The notes: generated by a model from the letters alone, not told the origin. A DNA stretch of 13,437 bases from Anaeroplasmataceae bacterium (GCA_029050385.1 JAIDMV010000182.1:1-13437); one strand, 5' to 3'; counted from the first letter of the stretch, positions 1 through 8,236 are shown. Translations and numbers: made by a program.

Positions 1-969
1 TTTAAAAGTAAAATTACTGTATTTACAGGACCCAATGCGGTTGGTAAGACAACTATTTTGGAAGCCATTTATTTAATATCTACATCAAAAAGTCATAGAA
101 CAAATGATTTAACTACTATGATTCAAAACAATGAAGATTATTCTAGTGTAGAAATACATTCTAATAAAAAGTTTAAAATGATTCTTTCTAAAGAGGGTAA
201 GAAAAGCTTTATTAATGATATTTCTTATCCTAAATTGAGTGATTTTATCGGAGGAATCCCTGTTATTCTCTTTTCACCATCTGATTTAGAACTGATACAA
301 GGCTCAAAATCGGTGCGTAGACGCTTTTTAGACTTAGAACTATCACTTATAGACAAAAGTTACTTAAGAGCGATTATGGGCTATAAAAAGCTGGTTAAAG
401 AGCGTAATGAACTATTAAAAATCTATACAGAGGATAAAAAACTTGTTTTGAATGTCATAACAAGTCAAATTTTAGAGTATATTTCTAAGATTTTTCAGAT
501 AAGAGTTAAGTTTTTAGAAAAATTGAATTCTAAATTAAATACTGTTTGTGAAAATTTAGAATGTGAAAAAATAAAACTATCCTATGTACCAAGTTATGAT
601 ATAAATCATTTGGAAGAATCTTTCAAATCAAAATTATCTTATGACTTGTTAACCAAGACAACAAATATTGGTTTACATCGAGATGATTTTAAAATTGAAT
701 TAAATTCTTTAGAGGCGAAGGAATTTGCATCAGAAGGACAAATGCGAAATGCAATTCTAGCAATTAAATTCGCACTAAAGGAAATTTATAAAGAAAAAGG
801 CCAAGATATCATTCTATTATTGGATGATGTTTTTGCAAGTATTGATCAAAAAAGAATTAATCACATTATGGAATATATAAAAAATGAACATCAAACATTT
901 ATTACTACAACATCGCTTTTTAATATTCCAGATGAACTATTAAAAGAAGCTCAAATTATTAGATTATAG
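1..969 (+). CDS. recF: RecF, DNA replication/repair SMC-like ATPase (5' end outside window)
   Basis: RecF binds DNA and ATP and helps load RecA at single-strand gaps via RecO and RecR. The reading frame is open from base 1. Codons 10-18 (bases 28-54) encode a Walker A motif, GPNAVGKTT. The ABC-type signature (FASEGQMRN, bases 724-750) and Walker B (IILLLDD, bases 808-828, followed by VFASID) sit near the C-terminus, as expected for RecF, with a coiled, charged middle region between. Walker A normally begins near residue 30, so about 20 residues are missing upstream. The complete protein would be about 340 residues, slightly short of the usual 360-370. It is followed 13 bases later by gyrB, the standard origin-proximal order. 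The small RemB/YaaB-type gene found between recF and gyrB in Bacillus is absent. No promoter is visible, so it is probably read from upstream. Confidence 0.95.
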   Translation, partial: FKSKITVFTGPNAVGKTTILEAIYLISTSKSHRTNDLTTMIQNNEDYSSVEIHSNKKFKMILSKEGKKSFINDISYPKLSDFIGGIPVILFSPSDLELIQGSKSVRRRFLDLELSLIDKSYLRAIMGYKKLVKERNELLKIYTEDKKLVLNVITSQILEYISKIFQIRVKFLEKLNSKLNTVCENLECEKIKLSYVPSYDINHLEESFKSKLSYDLLTKTTNIGLHRDDFKIELNSLEAKEFASEGQMRNAILAIKFALKEIYKEKGQDIILLLDDVFASIDQKRINHIMEYIKNEHQTFITTTSLFNIPDELLKEAQIIRL

Positions 970-982
970 AGAGGTAAAAATT

Positions 983-2893
983 ATGGCAAAAGATTATACT
1001 CATTATGATGCGGAAAACATTCAAATTCTAGAGGGATTAGAAGCTGTACGTAAGCGTCCTGGTATGTACATTGGTACTACTGGTCCAGCAGGACTACATC
1101 ATCTTGTATGGGAAATTGTAGATAACTCAATCGATGAGGCTTTAGCAGGCTTTGCATCTCACATAGAGGTGGAAGTTTTAAAAGGAAATGTCATCAGTGT
1201 AACAGATGATGGACGTGGTATGCCAGTTGATATTCATCCTAAGACAGGTAAAAGCGCAGTAGAAACAATTTTTACTGTTTTACATGCTGGTGGTAAATTT
1301 GATGGCAGTTCTTATAAGGTTTCTGGCGGTCTACATGGTGTAGGTGCTTCAGTAGTAAACGCCTTATCTGAATGGTTAGAGGTTACAGTTAACAGAAATG
1401 GTAAAAAGTATAGACAACGTTTTGAAAGAGGTCAAGTAAAATATGATCTAGAGGAAATTGGAAATTCTAGACATACAGGAACTCAGGTTGTGTTTAAAGC
1501 TGATCCAATTATGTTTACTGAAACAACAGAATATACTTATGAAACATTACGTCATCGTATTCAACAGTTAGCTTTCTTAAATCGTGGTATTAAGCTTACT
1601 ATTCGTGATAAGAGAACTCCTGAGGTTGTAGAGAATGTTTACTATTATGAAGGCGGAATTAATGAATATGTTGAATTCTTAAATTCAGGAAAAAAAGTCA
1701 TTGCACCTAAGATTATTTATTATACTGGTGAAAAAGATAATATTCAGGTAGAAGTGGCACTTCAATATAACGATACATATACTGCCTTAGTTTATTCTTT
1801 TACAAATAACATTCACACTCATGAAGGTGGTACACATGAGGAAGGATTTAGATTGGCCTTAACTCGTTGTATAAAAAATTATGCTACAACAAATAATCTT
1901 TTGAAAAAGGATGAAGAAATCAATAACGAGGATGTTCGTGAAGGCTTAGTAGCTATCGTTTCTATTAAACATCCAAATCCTCAATTTGAAGGTCAAACAA
2001 AAACAAAATTAGGAAATACAGAAGTACGTGCTATTGTTTCTCAGCTATTAGGTGAAACATTAGATCGTTACTTCTTAGAAAATCCAAATGATGCTAGAGC
2101 AATCATTGATAAATGTTTATTAGCTTCCCGTGCTAGAATTGCTGCACGTAAGGCAAGAGAAGCAACTCGTAGAAAATCTCCATTAGATAATTTAAGTTTT
2201 GCTTCTAAATTAGCAGATTGTCGTTGTAAGGATCCTTCTAAATCTGAAATGTATATAGTAGAGGGTGATTCTGCGGGTGGTTCTGCAAAATCAGGTAGAG
2301 ATAGTGAATATCAAGCTATATTACCTCTTCGTGGTAAGGTTTTAAATGTTCAAAAGGTAAGACTTGAAAGAGCCTTGAGTAATAACGAAATTTTATCTAT
2401 GATTCAAGCCATAGGAACAGGAATTGGTGAAGAATTTGATATTACAAAAGCTAGATATCATAAAATTGTAATCATGACCGATGCCGATGTTGATGGTGAG
2501 CATATTTGTATTTTGTTATTAACATTCTTCTTTAGATTTATGCCAGAGCTTATTGAAAAGGGATATATTTACGTGGCAAAGCCACCTCTATATAAAGCAC
2601 AATTTGGTAAAGCTGTAAGATATGCTTACTCTGATGAAGAATTAGAAATGTATAAAAAAGAATTCTCAGATCGTAAGCCTGATGTTCAGCGTTACAAAGG
2701 TCTTGGTGAAATGGATCCAGAACAATTGTGGGAAACAACAATGGACCCAGCATTGAGAACATTAGTTCAGGTGCATTTAGAGGATGCTAATATTGCTAGT
2801 GAAACATTTGAGATGCTTATGGGTGAGGATGTTGATCCACGTAAGAATTTCATTCAAGATAATGCACATTATGCAAACAACTTAGATATTTAG
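983..2893 (+). CDS. gyrB: DNA gyrase subunit B
   Basis: ATPase subunit of DNA gyrase, which forms A2B2 with GyrA and introduces negative supercoils. The 636 residues match the short Gram-positive type without the proteobacterial insert. The GHKL ATPase domain is complete: E44 and N48 in EIVDNSIDEA, D75 in the DDGRGMP box, and the GGLHGVG lid at 115-121. The TOPRIM domain has E427 in EGDSAGG, then PLRGKVLNV, then the metal-binding D500, D502 and D504. The C-terminal QRYKGLGEMDPEQLWETTMDP region contacts GyrA. The ATG is preceded by a GAGAGG ribosome site and lies 13 bases after the recF stop, so the genes are probably cotranscribed. One oddity is that after DVDG the near-invariant A/S-H-I-R-T is E506-H-I-C509-I510. 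The rest of the protein looks ordinary and intact. Confidence 0.98.
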   Translation: MAKDYTHYDAENIQILEGLEAVRKRPGMYIGTTGPAGLHHLVWEIVDNSIDEALAGFASHIEVEVLKGNVISVTDDGRGMPVDIHPKTGKSAVETIFTVLHAGGKFDGSSYKVSGGLHGVGASVVNALSEWLEVTVNRNGKKYRQRFERGQVKYDLEEIGNSRHTGTQVVFKADPIMFTETTEYTYETLRHRIQQLAFLNRGIKLTIRDKRTPEVVENVYYYEGGINEYVEFLNSGKKVIAPKIIYYTGEKDNIQVEVALQYNDTYTALVYSFTNNIHTHEGGTHEEGFRLALTRCIKNYATTNNLLKKDEEINNEDVREGLVAIVSIKHPNPQFEGQTKTKLGNTEVRAIVSQLLGETLDRYFLENPNDARAIIDKCLLASRARIAARKAREATRRKSPLDNLSFASKLADCRCKDPSKSEMYIVEGDSAGGSAKSGRDSEYQAILPLRGKVLNVQKVRLERALSNNEILSMIQAIGTGIGEEFDITKARYHKIVIMTDADVDGEHICILLLTFFFRFMPELIEKGYIYVAKPPLYKAQFGKAVRYAYSDEELEMYKKEFSDRKPDVQRYKGLGEMDPEQLWETTMDPALRTLVQVHLEDANIASETFEMLMGEDVDPRKNFIQDNAHYANNLDI

Positions 2894-2910
2894 GAAGTGG
2901 GGTTTAGAGT

Positions 2911-5472
2911 ATGGATAAGGATAAAGAAAATTTTGTCGAATTAGAAAAACAAGAATTTGATAGAATTGAACAATTAGATATTAATAACAAGGTAAAAACC
3001 TCATTTTTAAACTATGCAATGTCTGTTATTATTGCCAGAGCATTGCCAGATGCTAGAGATGGTTTAAAGCCTGTTCAAAGACGTATCTTATATGGAATGA
3101 ATGAACTTAAAATTTTCTCTAATGTAGCCCATAAGAAATCAGCTCGTATTGTTGGTGATGTAATGGGTAAGTATCACCCTCATGGTGACTCTTCTATTTA
3201 TGAAGCAATGGTTCGTATGGCTCAGCCATTTAGTTATCGTTATACACTAGTTGATGGCCATGGTAACTTTGGTAACATCGATGGTGATGGTGCTGCAGCT
3301 ATGCGTTATACCGAAGCACGTATGAGCAAGATTGCCATGGAAATGCTTAGAGATATTGATAGAAATACAGTTAATTTTGGAGACAACTATGATGCAACTG
3401 AAGTTGAACCTTTAGTTTTACCAGCTCGTTTTCCAAATTTACTAGTTAATGGTGCAACTGGTATCGCAGTTGGTATGGCTACCAATATTCCTCCTCATAA
3501 TTTAGGAGAAGTTATTGATGGTGTTATTGCAGTTATTCACAATCCTGAAATTACAAGTGAAGAATTAATGCAATATATTCAAGGACCTGACTTCCCAACA
3601 GGTGGACAAATTCTTGGTCGTACAGGCTTAAGAAATGCGTATACTACAGGAAATGGCTCTATTGTCATTCGTTCAAAGGCTCAAATTGTTCAATTGAAGA
3701 ATGGTAAGAATGAAATCATTGTTACTGAAATTCCTTATATGGTCAATAAAACAAAATTAATTGAACGTATTGCTGAAGTAGCCAAGAATAAGATTGTAGA
3801 AGGTATCACAGATTTAAGAGATGAATCAGGCCGTAATGGTATTCGTATTGTAATCGAACTTCGTAAAGATGTTAATGCAGAGGTTATGTTAAATAATTTA
3901 TACAAGTATACTCAACTTCAAACTGGTTATGGTATGAATATGATTTGTTTGGTAGATAACCAACCAAAAGCTATTACTTTAAAAGAAGCTTTAGAGGTTT
4001 ATTTAAAACATCAAATGGAGGTTATTACTAGAAGAACTCAATTTGATTTAGATAAAGCTTTAGCTCGTATTCACATTTTAGATGGTTATATTATTGCTCA
4101 AAATAATATTGAAAAAGTAATCAAGATAATTCGTCATACAACAGATGGTACTGAAAAAGAAAAATTAATGGAACACTTCAAATTAGATGAAATTCAAGCA
4201 CAGGCTATTCTTGATATGCAATTAAGAAGATTATCTGGTTTGAACAGAGAAAAGATATTAGCTGAGCATGCAGAATTAACAAAGGCTTGTGAAGAATATC
4301 GCTCTATTCTAGCTGATGATAATAAGAAAAAATCTATCATTGAATCAGAATTATTAGAAATCAAAAATAAATACAATGATCCACGTCAATCAGAAATTTG
4401 TTTAAGTCAGGATATCAGTATTGAAAATGAAGATTTGATTCCACGTGAGGATGTTGTTATTACAATCACTAATAACGGCTATGCAAAGCGTATGAAACAG
4501 GATGCCTATAAAGCCCAAAGCCGTGGTGGTGTTGGTATGAGTGGTATTAAAACTCATGAAAATGATGATGTAGAGTTTATTATTCCGACCTGCACTCACA
4601 ATTATTTGTTATTCTTTACAAATAAAGGTAGAGTCTATGCAATTAAAGGATACTTCATTCCTGAAGCTTCTCGTACTGCCAAGGGATTACCACTTGTTAA
4701 TATTTTAACCTTCCAGGAAGATGAAAAGCTTGCAGCTATCACAGCAGTTCCAAATTTAGAGGATGAAAATTCTTATTTATTCTTTGCAACAAAGAAGGGT
4801 ATTGTAAAAAGAACAAGATTATCTCAATTTAAAAATATTAGAACAAATGGTATTATTGCTATTAACTTACAGGAAAATGATGAGTTATTACAAGTATCAT
4901 TAACTGATGGTAATAGAGATATTATCTTAGGTTCTTCTAATGGTAAAGCTATTCACTTTAAGGAATCAGAGGTTCGTCCAATTGGAAGAAGTGCAGCAGG
5001 TGTAAAAGGTATAGCTTTAGCTAAAAAGGATTACTTAGTAGGTATGGCTATAGTTACAGAAGAAAAGAATGAAGTTCTTATTGTAACTGAGAAAGGTTAT
5101 GGTAAACGTTCAGCTGCTGAAGAATATCGTGTTCAAGGCCGTGGTGGAATGGGTGTGAAAGCCTTCAATGTTACCGCAAAGAATGGTAAGCTTGTAGCTT
5201 TACGTAGTGTAAATCCGGATTTAGATTTAATTATCACAACAGATAAAGGTGTAATCATTCGTATGCATATTGATAAGATATCTTTAGCTGGTAGAAATAC
5301 ACAAGGAGTTATCCTAATTAAACTTAAAGATGATCAATCTATTGCTAATACAGCTATCGTAGATAGACAAGTAGATGAGGAAGAAGCATTAGAAACAGCA
5401 GCACCTCTTACAGAATCTGTAACTCAAGCCTCTGAAGGTGTTACTGAACCCGAATCAACTAAACAAGAATAA
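2911..5472 (+). CDS. gyrA: DNA gyrase subunit A
   Basis: Breakage-reunion subunit of gyrase. The 853 residues are typical for GyrA. The winged-helix region holds the catalytic tyrosine Y133 in AAAMRYTEARM. The quinolone-resistance region reads KYHPHGDSSIYEAM, with S94 and E98 at the positions of E. coli S83 and D87, which is the unmutated, drug-susceptible type. A coiled-coil segment lies around residues 430-500. The C-terminal beta-pinwheel carries QSRGGVG at 536-542, the GyrA-box position that marks gyrase rather than topoisomerase IV, and a second similar loop, QGRGGMG, at 742-748. The last 33 residues (821-853) form an acidic, low-complexity tail. The ATG follows the gyrB stop by 17 bases, with a G-rich AGGAAGTGGGG ribosome site between. 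The gene ends just before an intrinsic terminator, so it closes the recF-gyrB-gyrA block. Confidence 0.97.
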   Translation: MDKDKENFVELEKQEFDRIEQLDINNKVKTSFLNYAMSVIIARALPDARDGLKPVQRRILYGMNELKIFSNVAHKKSARIVGDVMGKYHPHGDSSIYEAMVRMAQPFSYRYTLVDGHGNFGNIDGDGAAAMRYTEARMSKIAMEMLRDIDRNTVNFGDNYDATEVEPLVLPARFPNLLVNGATGIAVGMATNIPPHNLGEVIDGVIAVIHNPEITSEELMQYIQGPDFPTGGQILGRTGLRNAYTTGNGSIVIRSKAQIVQLKNGKNEIIVTEIPYMVNKTKLIERIAEVAKNKIVEGITDLRDESGRNGIRIVIELRKDVNAEVMLNNLYKYTQLQTGYGMNMICLVDNQPKAITLKEALEVYLKHQMEVITRRTQFDLDKALARIHILDGYIIAQNNIEKVIKIIRHTTDGTEKEKLMEHFKLDEIQAQAILDMQLRRLSGLNREKILAEHAELTKACEEYRSILADDNKKKSIIESELLEIKNKYNDPRQSEICLSQDISIENEDLIPREDVVITITNNGYAKRMKQDAYKAQSRGGVGMSGIKTHENDDVEFIIPTCTHNYLLFFTNKGRVYAIKGYFIPEASRTAKGLPLVNILTFQEDEKLAAITAVPNLEDENSYLFFATKKGIVKRTRLSQFKNIRTNGIIAINLQENDELLQVSLTDGNRDIILGSSNGKAIHFKESEVRPIGRSAAGVKGIALAKKDYLVGMAIVTEEKNEVLIVTEKGYGKRSAAEEYRVQGRGGMGVKAFNVTAKNGKLVALRSVNPDLDLIITTDKGVIIRMHIDKISLAGRNTQGVILIKLKDDQSIANTAIVDRQVDEEEALETAAPLTESVTQASEGVTEPESTKQE

Positions 5473-5484
5473 TAATATATAAGG

Positions 5485-5527
5485 GAACTTAAAAATGCCT
5501 TCTATAGTTAGTTTTAAGTTCTTTTTT
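5485..5527 (+). terminator. Intrinsic terminator of the gyrase operon
   Basis: GAACTTAAAA (5485-5494) pairs perfectly with TTTTAAGTTC (5512-5521) around a 17-base loop, and a run of six T follows. Weak G-U and A-T pairs can extend the stem outward. It lies 12 bases after the gyrA stop. The stem is AT-rich, so termination may be incomplete. Confidence 0.75.
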
Positions 5528-5563
5528 ATGCAAAAAATTAGAAAATTACAAAAGTTTAAAAAC

Positions 5564-5591
5564 TTGCTTTTTAAAAAAATAATGCTATAAT
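5564..5591 (+). promoter_or_regulatory. Extended -10 promoter of the peptidase-like gene
   Basis: TTGCTT (5564-5569) and a perfect TATAAT (5586-5591) are 16 bases apart. TGC immediately before the -10 forms the TGn extended element. A start near 5598 gives a leader of about 25 bases. A perfect inverted repeat, AAGTTT-AA-AAACTT (5552-5565), abuts and slightly overlaps the -35 and could be an operator, although AT-rich DNA makes such palindromes common. Confidence 0.7.
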
Positions 5592-5622
5592 AATAAAGAT
5601 TATAAAAAAGGAGAAATATATA

Positions 5623-6552
5623 GTGAAAAAAATATTTATAATTGTAAATTTTATTTTTCTTATTATGAGTGGCATAGTTATTAGTTTTGCTAAAAATGAA
5701 AACATCTTTGGAGGTATAAGTCAGCCTGGAATATATGATACAAAGGATGAAGTTGACGAATACATTAAAAACACCTATGGAAATAAAACAGATTTTAAGT
5801 TTACAACCACTCATAGTTATGGTGTGTTATCAACACGGAATGTAAGTAGCGGAACTCTCGAATATAAATACAACTATCAATTAGATATGACTTCAATAAA
5901 TAATAAGTTTGATTTAAATGGAGATAATATTATTACATGGGAAGATAGCATAGATAAAGATGACATAGGAATTTGTTCTCCTGTTGCAGCAGCAATCGCT
6001 ATTAGATATTTAGTATACTGTGGAAAATTAAGTTATACACCAAGAATTAAAAATGCTTTGTATGGAGAGTTTACAGATGATCCTAATGATGTTTTTAATG
6101 TTTTTTATGAACTTGTTGATTCATATATTTCGTGTGGATGGCAAGGGGATGTAGCAACTCAAACCCAAACAACAAATGCTATTAATCATTTTTTAAAAAG
6201 AAACAATAGTAAATTTAATTTGATATATACAGAAAAAAACATTATAAATCAAATTGATTTGTGTTATCAAAAAGGGTTGCCTTGTTTAGGATATATTTTA
6301 TTTGATAAAGCAACTACAGGACATATTGCAACAATTGCTGGTTATTATACGAAAGAAATAACTTATACAGAAAAAATATTATTTATGACTCAAACAAAGA
6401 AAGTTACTTTGCATTTTGTTGTTATAAATACAGGATGGACTAATTCAACTATGGGAGATAGCGGTGGAGCCACTCAAGAACAATACGATGATAATTATAG
6501 TTATGTTCTATCCTCTGATTTGATTGGTATAAATTACTTTGAAGAGGTATAA
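5623..6552 (+). CDS. Secreted papain/C39-like putative cysteine peptidase with calcium-loop motif
   Basis: I do not recognise the exact family. The start is GTG, 9 bases after a clear AAGGAG site. Residues 1-23 form a signal peptide (MKK, a long hydrophobic core, likely cut after SFA), so the protein is exported. The candidate catalytic residues follow the clan CA order. C118 lies in GICSPVAAAIAIRYL, which resembles the Cys-Gly-Pro-x-Ala-Ala start helix of C39-like peptidases. H234 lies in GHIATIAGYY, and N269 in VVINTGW. The usual oxyanion glutamine six residues before the Cys is not there (K112), so activity is uncertain. Residues 97-108 (DLNGDNIITWED) match a dockerin/EF-hand calcium loop. 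The gene has its own promoter and is followed one base later by a membrane-protein gene. It could be a degenerate non-catalytic homologue. Confidence 0.72.
   Translation: MKKIFIIVNFIFLIMSGIVISFAKNENIFGGISQPGIYDTKDEVDEYIKNTYGNKTDFKFTTTHSYGVLSTRNVSSGTLEYKYNYQLDMTSINNKFDLNGDNIITWEDSIDKDDIGICSPVAAAIAIRYLVYCGKLSYTPRIKNALYGEFTDDPNDVFNVFYELVDSYISCGWQGDVATQTQTTNAINHFLKRNNSKFNLIYTEKNIINQIDLCYQKGLPCLGYILFDKATTGHIATIAGYYTKEITYTEKILFMTQTKKVTLHFVVINTGWTNSTMGDSGGATQEQYDDNYSYVLSSDLIGINYFEEV
6541..6547 (+). promoter_or_regulatory. Ribosome binding site that sets the start at 6554
   Basis: GAAGAGG lies 6 bases before ATG 6554, inside the last codons of the preceding gene. It supports this ATG over the in-frame TTG at 6539, which has no ribosome site at a suitable distance. 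Confidence 0.65.
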
Positions 6553-6553
6553 A

Positions 6554-7243
6554 ATGAAGAAAAAAATTACTATTATTACTTGCTCAATTGTACTTTTGAT
6601 TACAATAATTATAAGTGTAACACTAGTCATTAAATATAATAAAAAAAGTACCATAGAAGTAGCTCTGTGGTATGATAGCAAAAACTCTGATACTATTGCA
6701 GAAATTTCAGAAAAACCTATTACACATTCTCTTCCTTATTGTTTTAGTGCAATTGTTGACAATCCAAGTGATAAAGATATTGAGAAAATAGTGTCAACTT
6801 CTTATTATGTAGGAGAAAGAAATTATTATATTTCCGGTAGATTGCAAGAAGGAAATTTATTATTTAAGAATAATGCCTATTACTTTTGTTATAAGGGTAA
6901 TGATTATTATGTTGTTAAAACGTTATTGTGTGAGTTGATTTATAATCATTTGGATGTGTTTTTTCCACTACCTGCAGCAATGTGGGTAGATTTGGATACT
7001 GAACCAACATCTACAATGTTTATAGACTTGTTTTTTGAAACAAGATCATTTACAGAATGTAAAGAATTTTATTCCATGTTTTCAGAGTTTGTGACAATTG
7101 AGGAAGAAAATAAGAGAATTCTTATTTTAGGAAATGAAGTAAAAACTCAAGAAAAATATGAAATCATTATCGATTTTAATACCAAAAGTTTTTTAATCAA
7201 AATTGATAATGAAATAAAAACTTTACACACATCTACGAAATAA
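6554..7243 (+). CDS. Single-pass membrane-anchored protein of unknown function
   Basis: No family is recognised. The protein has 229 residues. A short positive N-terminus (MKKK) is followed by one strongly hydrophobic helix at about residues 5-27, then KYNKK and a soluble domain of about 200 residues, predicted to lie outside the cell as an uncleaved signal anchor. C10 lies within the helix, but there is no proper lipobox. The exported part is rich in Tyr, Phe and Glu, with alternating hydrophobic stretches (for example YYISGRL, AYYFCYKGNDYYVV, KYEIIIDFNTKSFLIKI) suggesting a mostly beta fold. The gene begins one base after the stop of the secreted peptidase-like gene and ends at a terminator, so the two form a bicistronic unit. 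A partner, substrate or inhibitor relationship is inference from position only. Confidence 0.75.
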   Translation: MKKKITIITCSIVLLITIIISVTLVIKYNKKSTIEVALWYDSKNSDTIAEISEKPITHSLPYCFSAIVDNPSDKDIEKIVSTSYYVGERNYYISGRLQEGNLLFKNNAYYFCYKGNDYYVVKTLLCELIYNHLDVFFPLPAAMWVDLDTEPTSTMFIDLFFETRSFTECKEFYSMFSEFVTIEEENKRILILGNEVKTQEKYEIIIDFNTKSFLIKIDNEIKTLHTSTK

Positions 7244-7250
7244 AGAAAGA

Positions 7251-7289
7251 AGTTGTTAGTCTTACTGGAATAACTAACAACTCTTTTTT
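7251..7289. terminator. Bidirectional intrinsic terminator between convergent genes
   Basis: AGTTGTTAGT (7251-7260) and ACTAACAACT (7273-7282) form a perfect 10-bp stem with a 12-base loop, followed by C and six T on the plus strand. On the minus strand the stem is followed by a T-rich TCTTTCTTTA. It lies 7 bases after the membrane-protein stop and touches the regulator gene stop, so it probably serves both. Confidence 0.8.
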
Positions 7290-8187
7290 ATGCGTATTGT
7301 TTTTTCTCGTTTTGATACATAACTACTATTTCACTTAAAATATCAACATGTGAAAAATCCTTATGATATACAATATTTAATTCACGAATCATACTTAGAT
7401 TTTCAATAGAAATACTCTTGAAATGATTTTTTTCAATATCTCTTAAACAAGTACTTTTTGCTAAAATAGAAACTCCATAATTATTACGTACCAAATCTTT
7501 TATCATGGCAATATTATCAATTTGCATCATAACTTCAAAGTTATGAATAGATTCCCCAATACTTTGCAATTGATTTTCAAACAATTCGGTAGTTCCTGAT
7601 TCTTCTGAACGTAGAATCAGTTTCTCTTTTTTTAATTCGTTTATAGATATAATTTTTTTCTTTGATAAAGGATTGTGGTTAGATACAGCAAGAACCAAAG
7701 AATCTGTATCGAGAAGAATATAATTTAAATGATCATCTAAGATTTTACCATCAACAAAGGCCACATCAATCTCAAAATTCTTTAATTTATTATAAAGATT
7801 TTTTATAGTATCAGAAATAATCGTTATATGTAAATTTTCTTTTTCCAAGGAAAACTTAGCTAAAATCCTACTGATAATACTGCTTTCAGCAGAAGGAGTT
7901 AAACCAATTGTTAGGCGTTTTATATTGAATTGATGATCTAAAAGTGATTGTTCAAGATTTGCATATATATTATTCAATCTAATGGCATATTTGACTACAA
8001 TTGCACCCTCATTAGTCAATTCCACACTATGATTTGTTCTTCTGAATAGCTTTACATTCAATTCTTGTTCCAACTGTTTTATATGCAAACTTACTGCTGG
8101 TTGAGTTAAATTGAGTTCCTCTGCAGCTTTGGAATAATTCTTTGTTTCTGCTACCTTAAGTAAGGTTTGTAGTCTTTGTGTAATCAT
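7288..8187 (-). CDS. LysR-family transcriptional regulator
   Basis: The 299 residues are the standard length for this family. Residues 1-60 form the winged helix-turn-helix DNA-binding domain: SKAAEELNLTQPAVSLHIKQLEQEL is the textbook LysR recognition region, followed by KLFRRTNHSVELTNEGA. A linker helix leads to a periplasmic-binding-protein-like effector domain from about residue 90 (RLTIGLTPSAESSIISRIL), with the LRSEESGTTELFE segment common in family members that bind small anions or organic acids. The effector cannot be named. The start is supported by AGGAGG on the minus strand, 4 bases before the ATG. The gene diverges from an antiporter gene across 121 bases holding overlapping, symmetric promoters. 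By family habit it probably controls that neighbour and itself. Its 3' end shares a terminator with the convergent gene. Confidence 0.95.
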   Translation of the reverse strand: MITQRLQTLLKVAETKNYSKAAEELNLTQPAVSLHIKQLEQELNVKLFRRTNHSVELTNEGAIVVKYAIRLNNIYANLEQSLLDHQFNIKRLTIGLTPSAESSIISRILAKFSLEKENLHITIISDTIKNLYNKLKNFEIDVAFVDGKILDDHLNYILLDTDSLVLAVSNHNPLSKKKIISINELKKEKLILRSEESGTTELFENQLQSIGESIHNFEVMMQIDNIAMIKDLVRNNYGVSILAKSTCLRDIEKNHFKSISIENLSMIRELNIVYHKDFSHVDILSEIVVMYQNEKKQYA

Positions 8188-8236
8188 ACTTCCTCCTGAT
8201 ATAAGTAAATTTTATAACTATACAATTTATTATAAG

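Noticed and set aside
3181..3211. Possible quinolone-resistance mutation in gyrA
   Set aside because: Ser at 94 and Glu at 98 are the normal residues at the two main resistance positions in Gram-positive GyrA.
5586..5604. TATAAT and ATTATA inverted pair suggesting a bidirectional promoter at the peptidase-like gene
   Set aside because: The reverse element has no -35 or TG extension and would transcribe back into the gyrA terminator. It is probably AT-rich chance.
5473..5622. Possible origin or DnaA-box cluster downstream of gyrA
   Set aside because: I saw no TTATCCACA-like boxes. The stretch is explained by a terminator, a promoter and a short leader.
5455..5814. A 119-codon minus-strand frame spanning the gyrA terminator and the start of the peptidase-like gene
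   Set aside because: It runs backwards through a terminator, a promoter and a signal-peptide coding region. Its Phe/Tyr/Ile/Asn-rich product is what AT-rich DNA gives by chance.
6539..6553. TTG start adding five residues to the membrane-anchored protein
   Set aside because: It overlaps the previous gene and has no ribosome site, while ATG 6554 has GAAGAGG at good distance and gives a standard MKKK membrane-anchor start.
8212..8235. Two TTATAA hexamers flanking an AT-rich stretch upstream of the regulator gene, as a LysR T-N11-A site
   Set aside because: TTATAA is self-complementary and frequent in AT-rich DNA. The wider dyad has several mismatches, and the repeat at 8237-8268 is a much better candidate.
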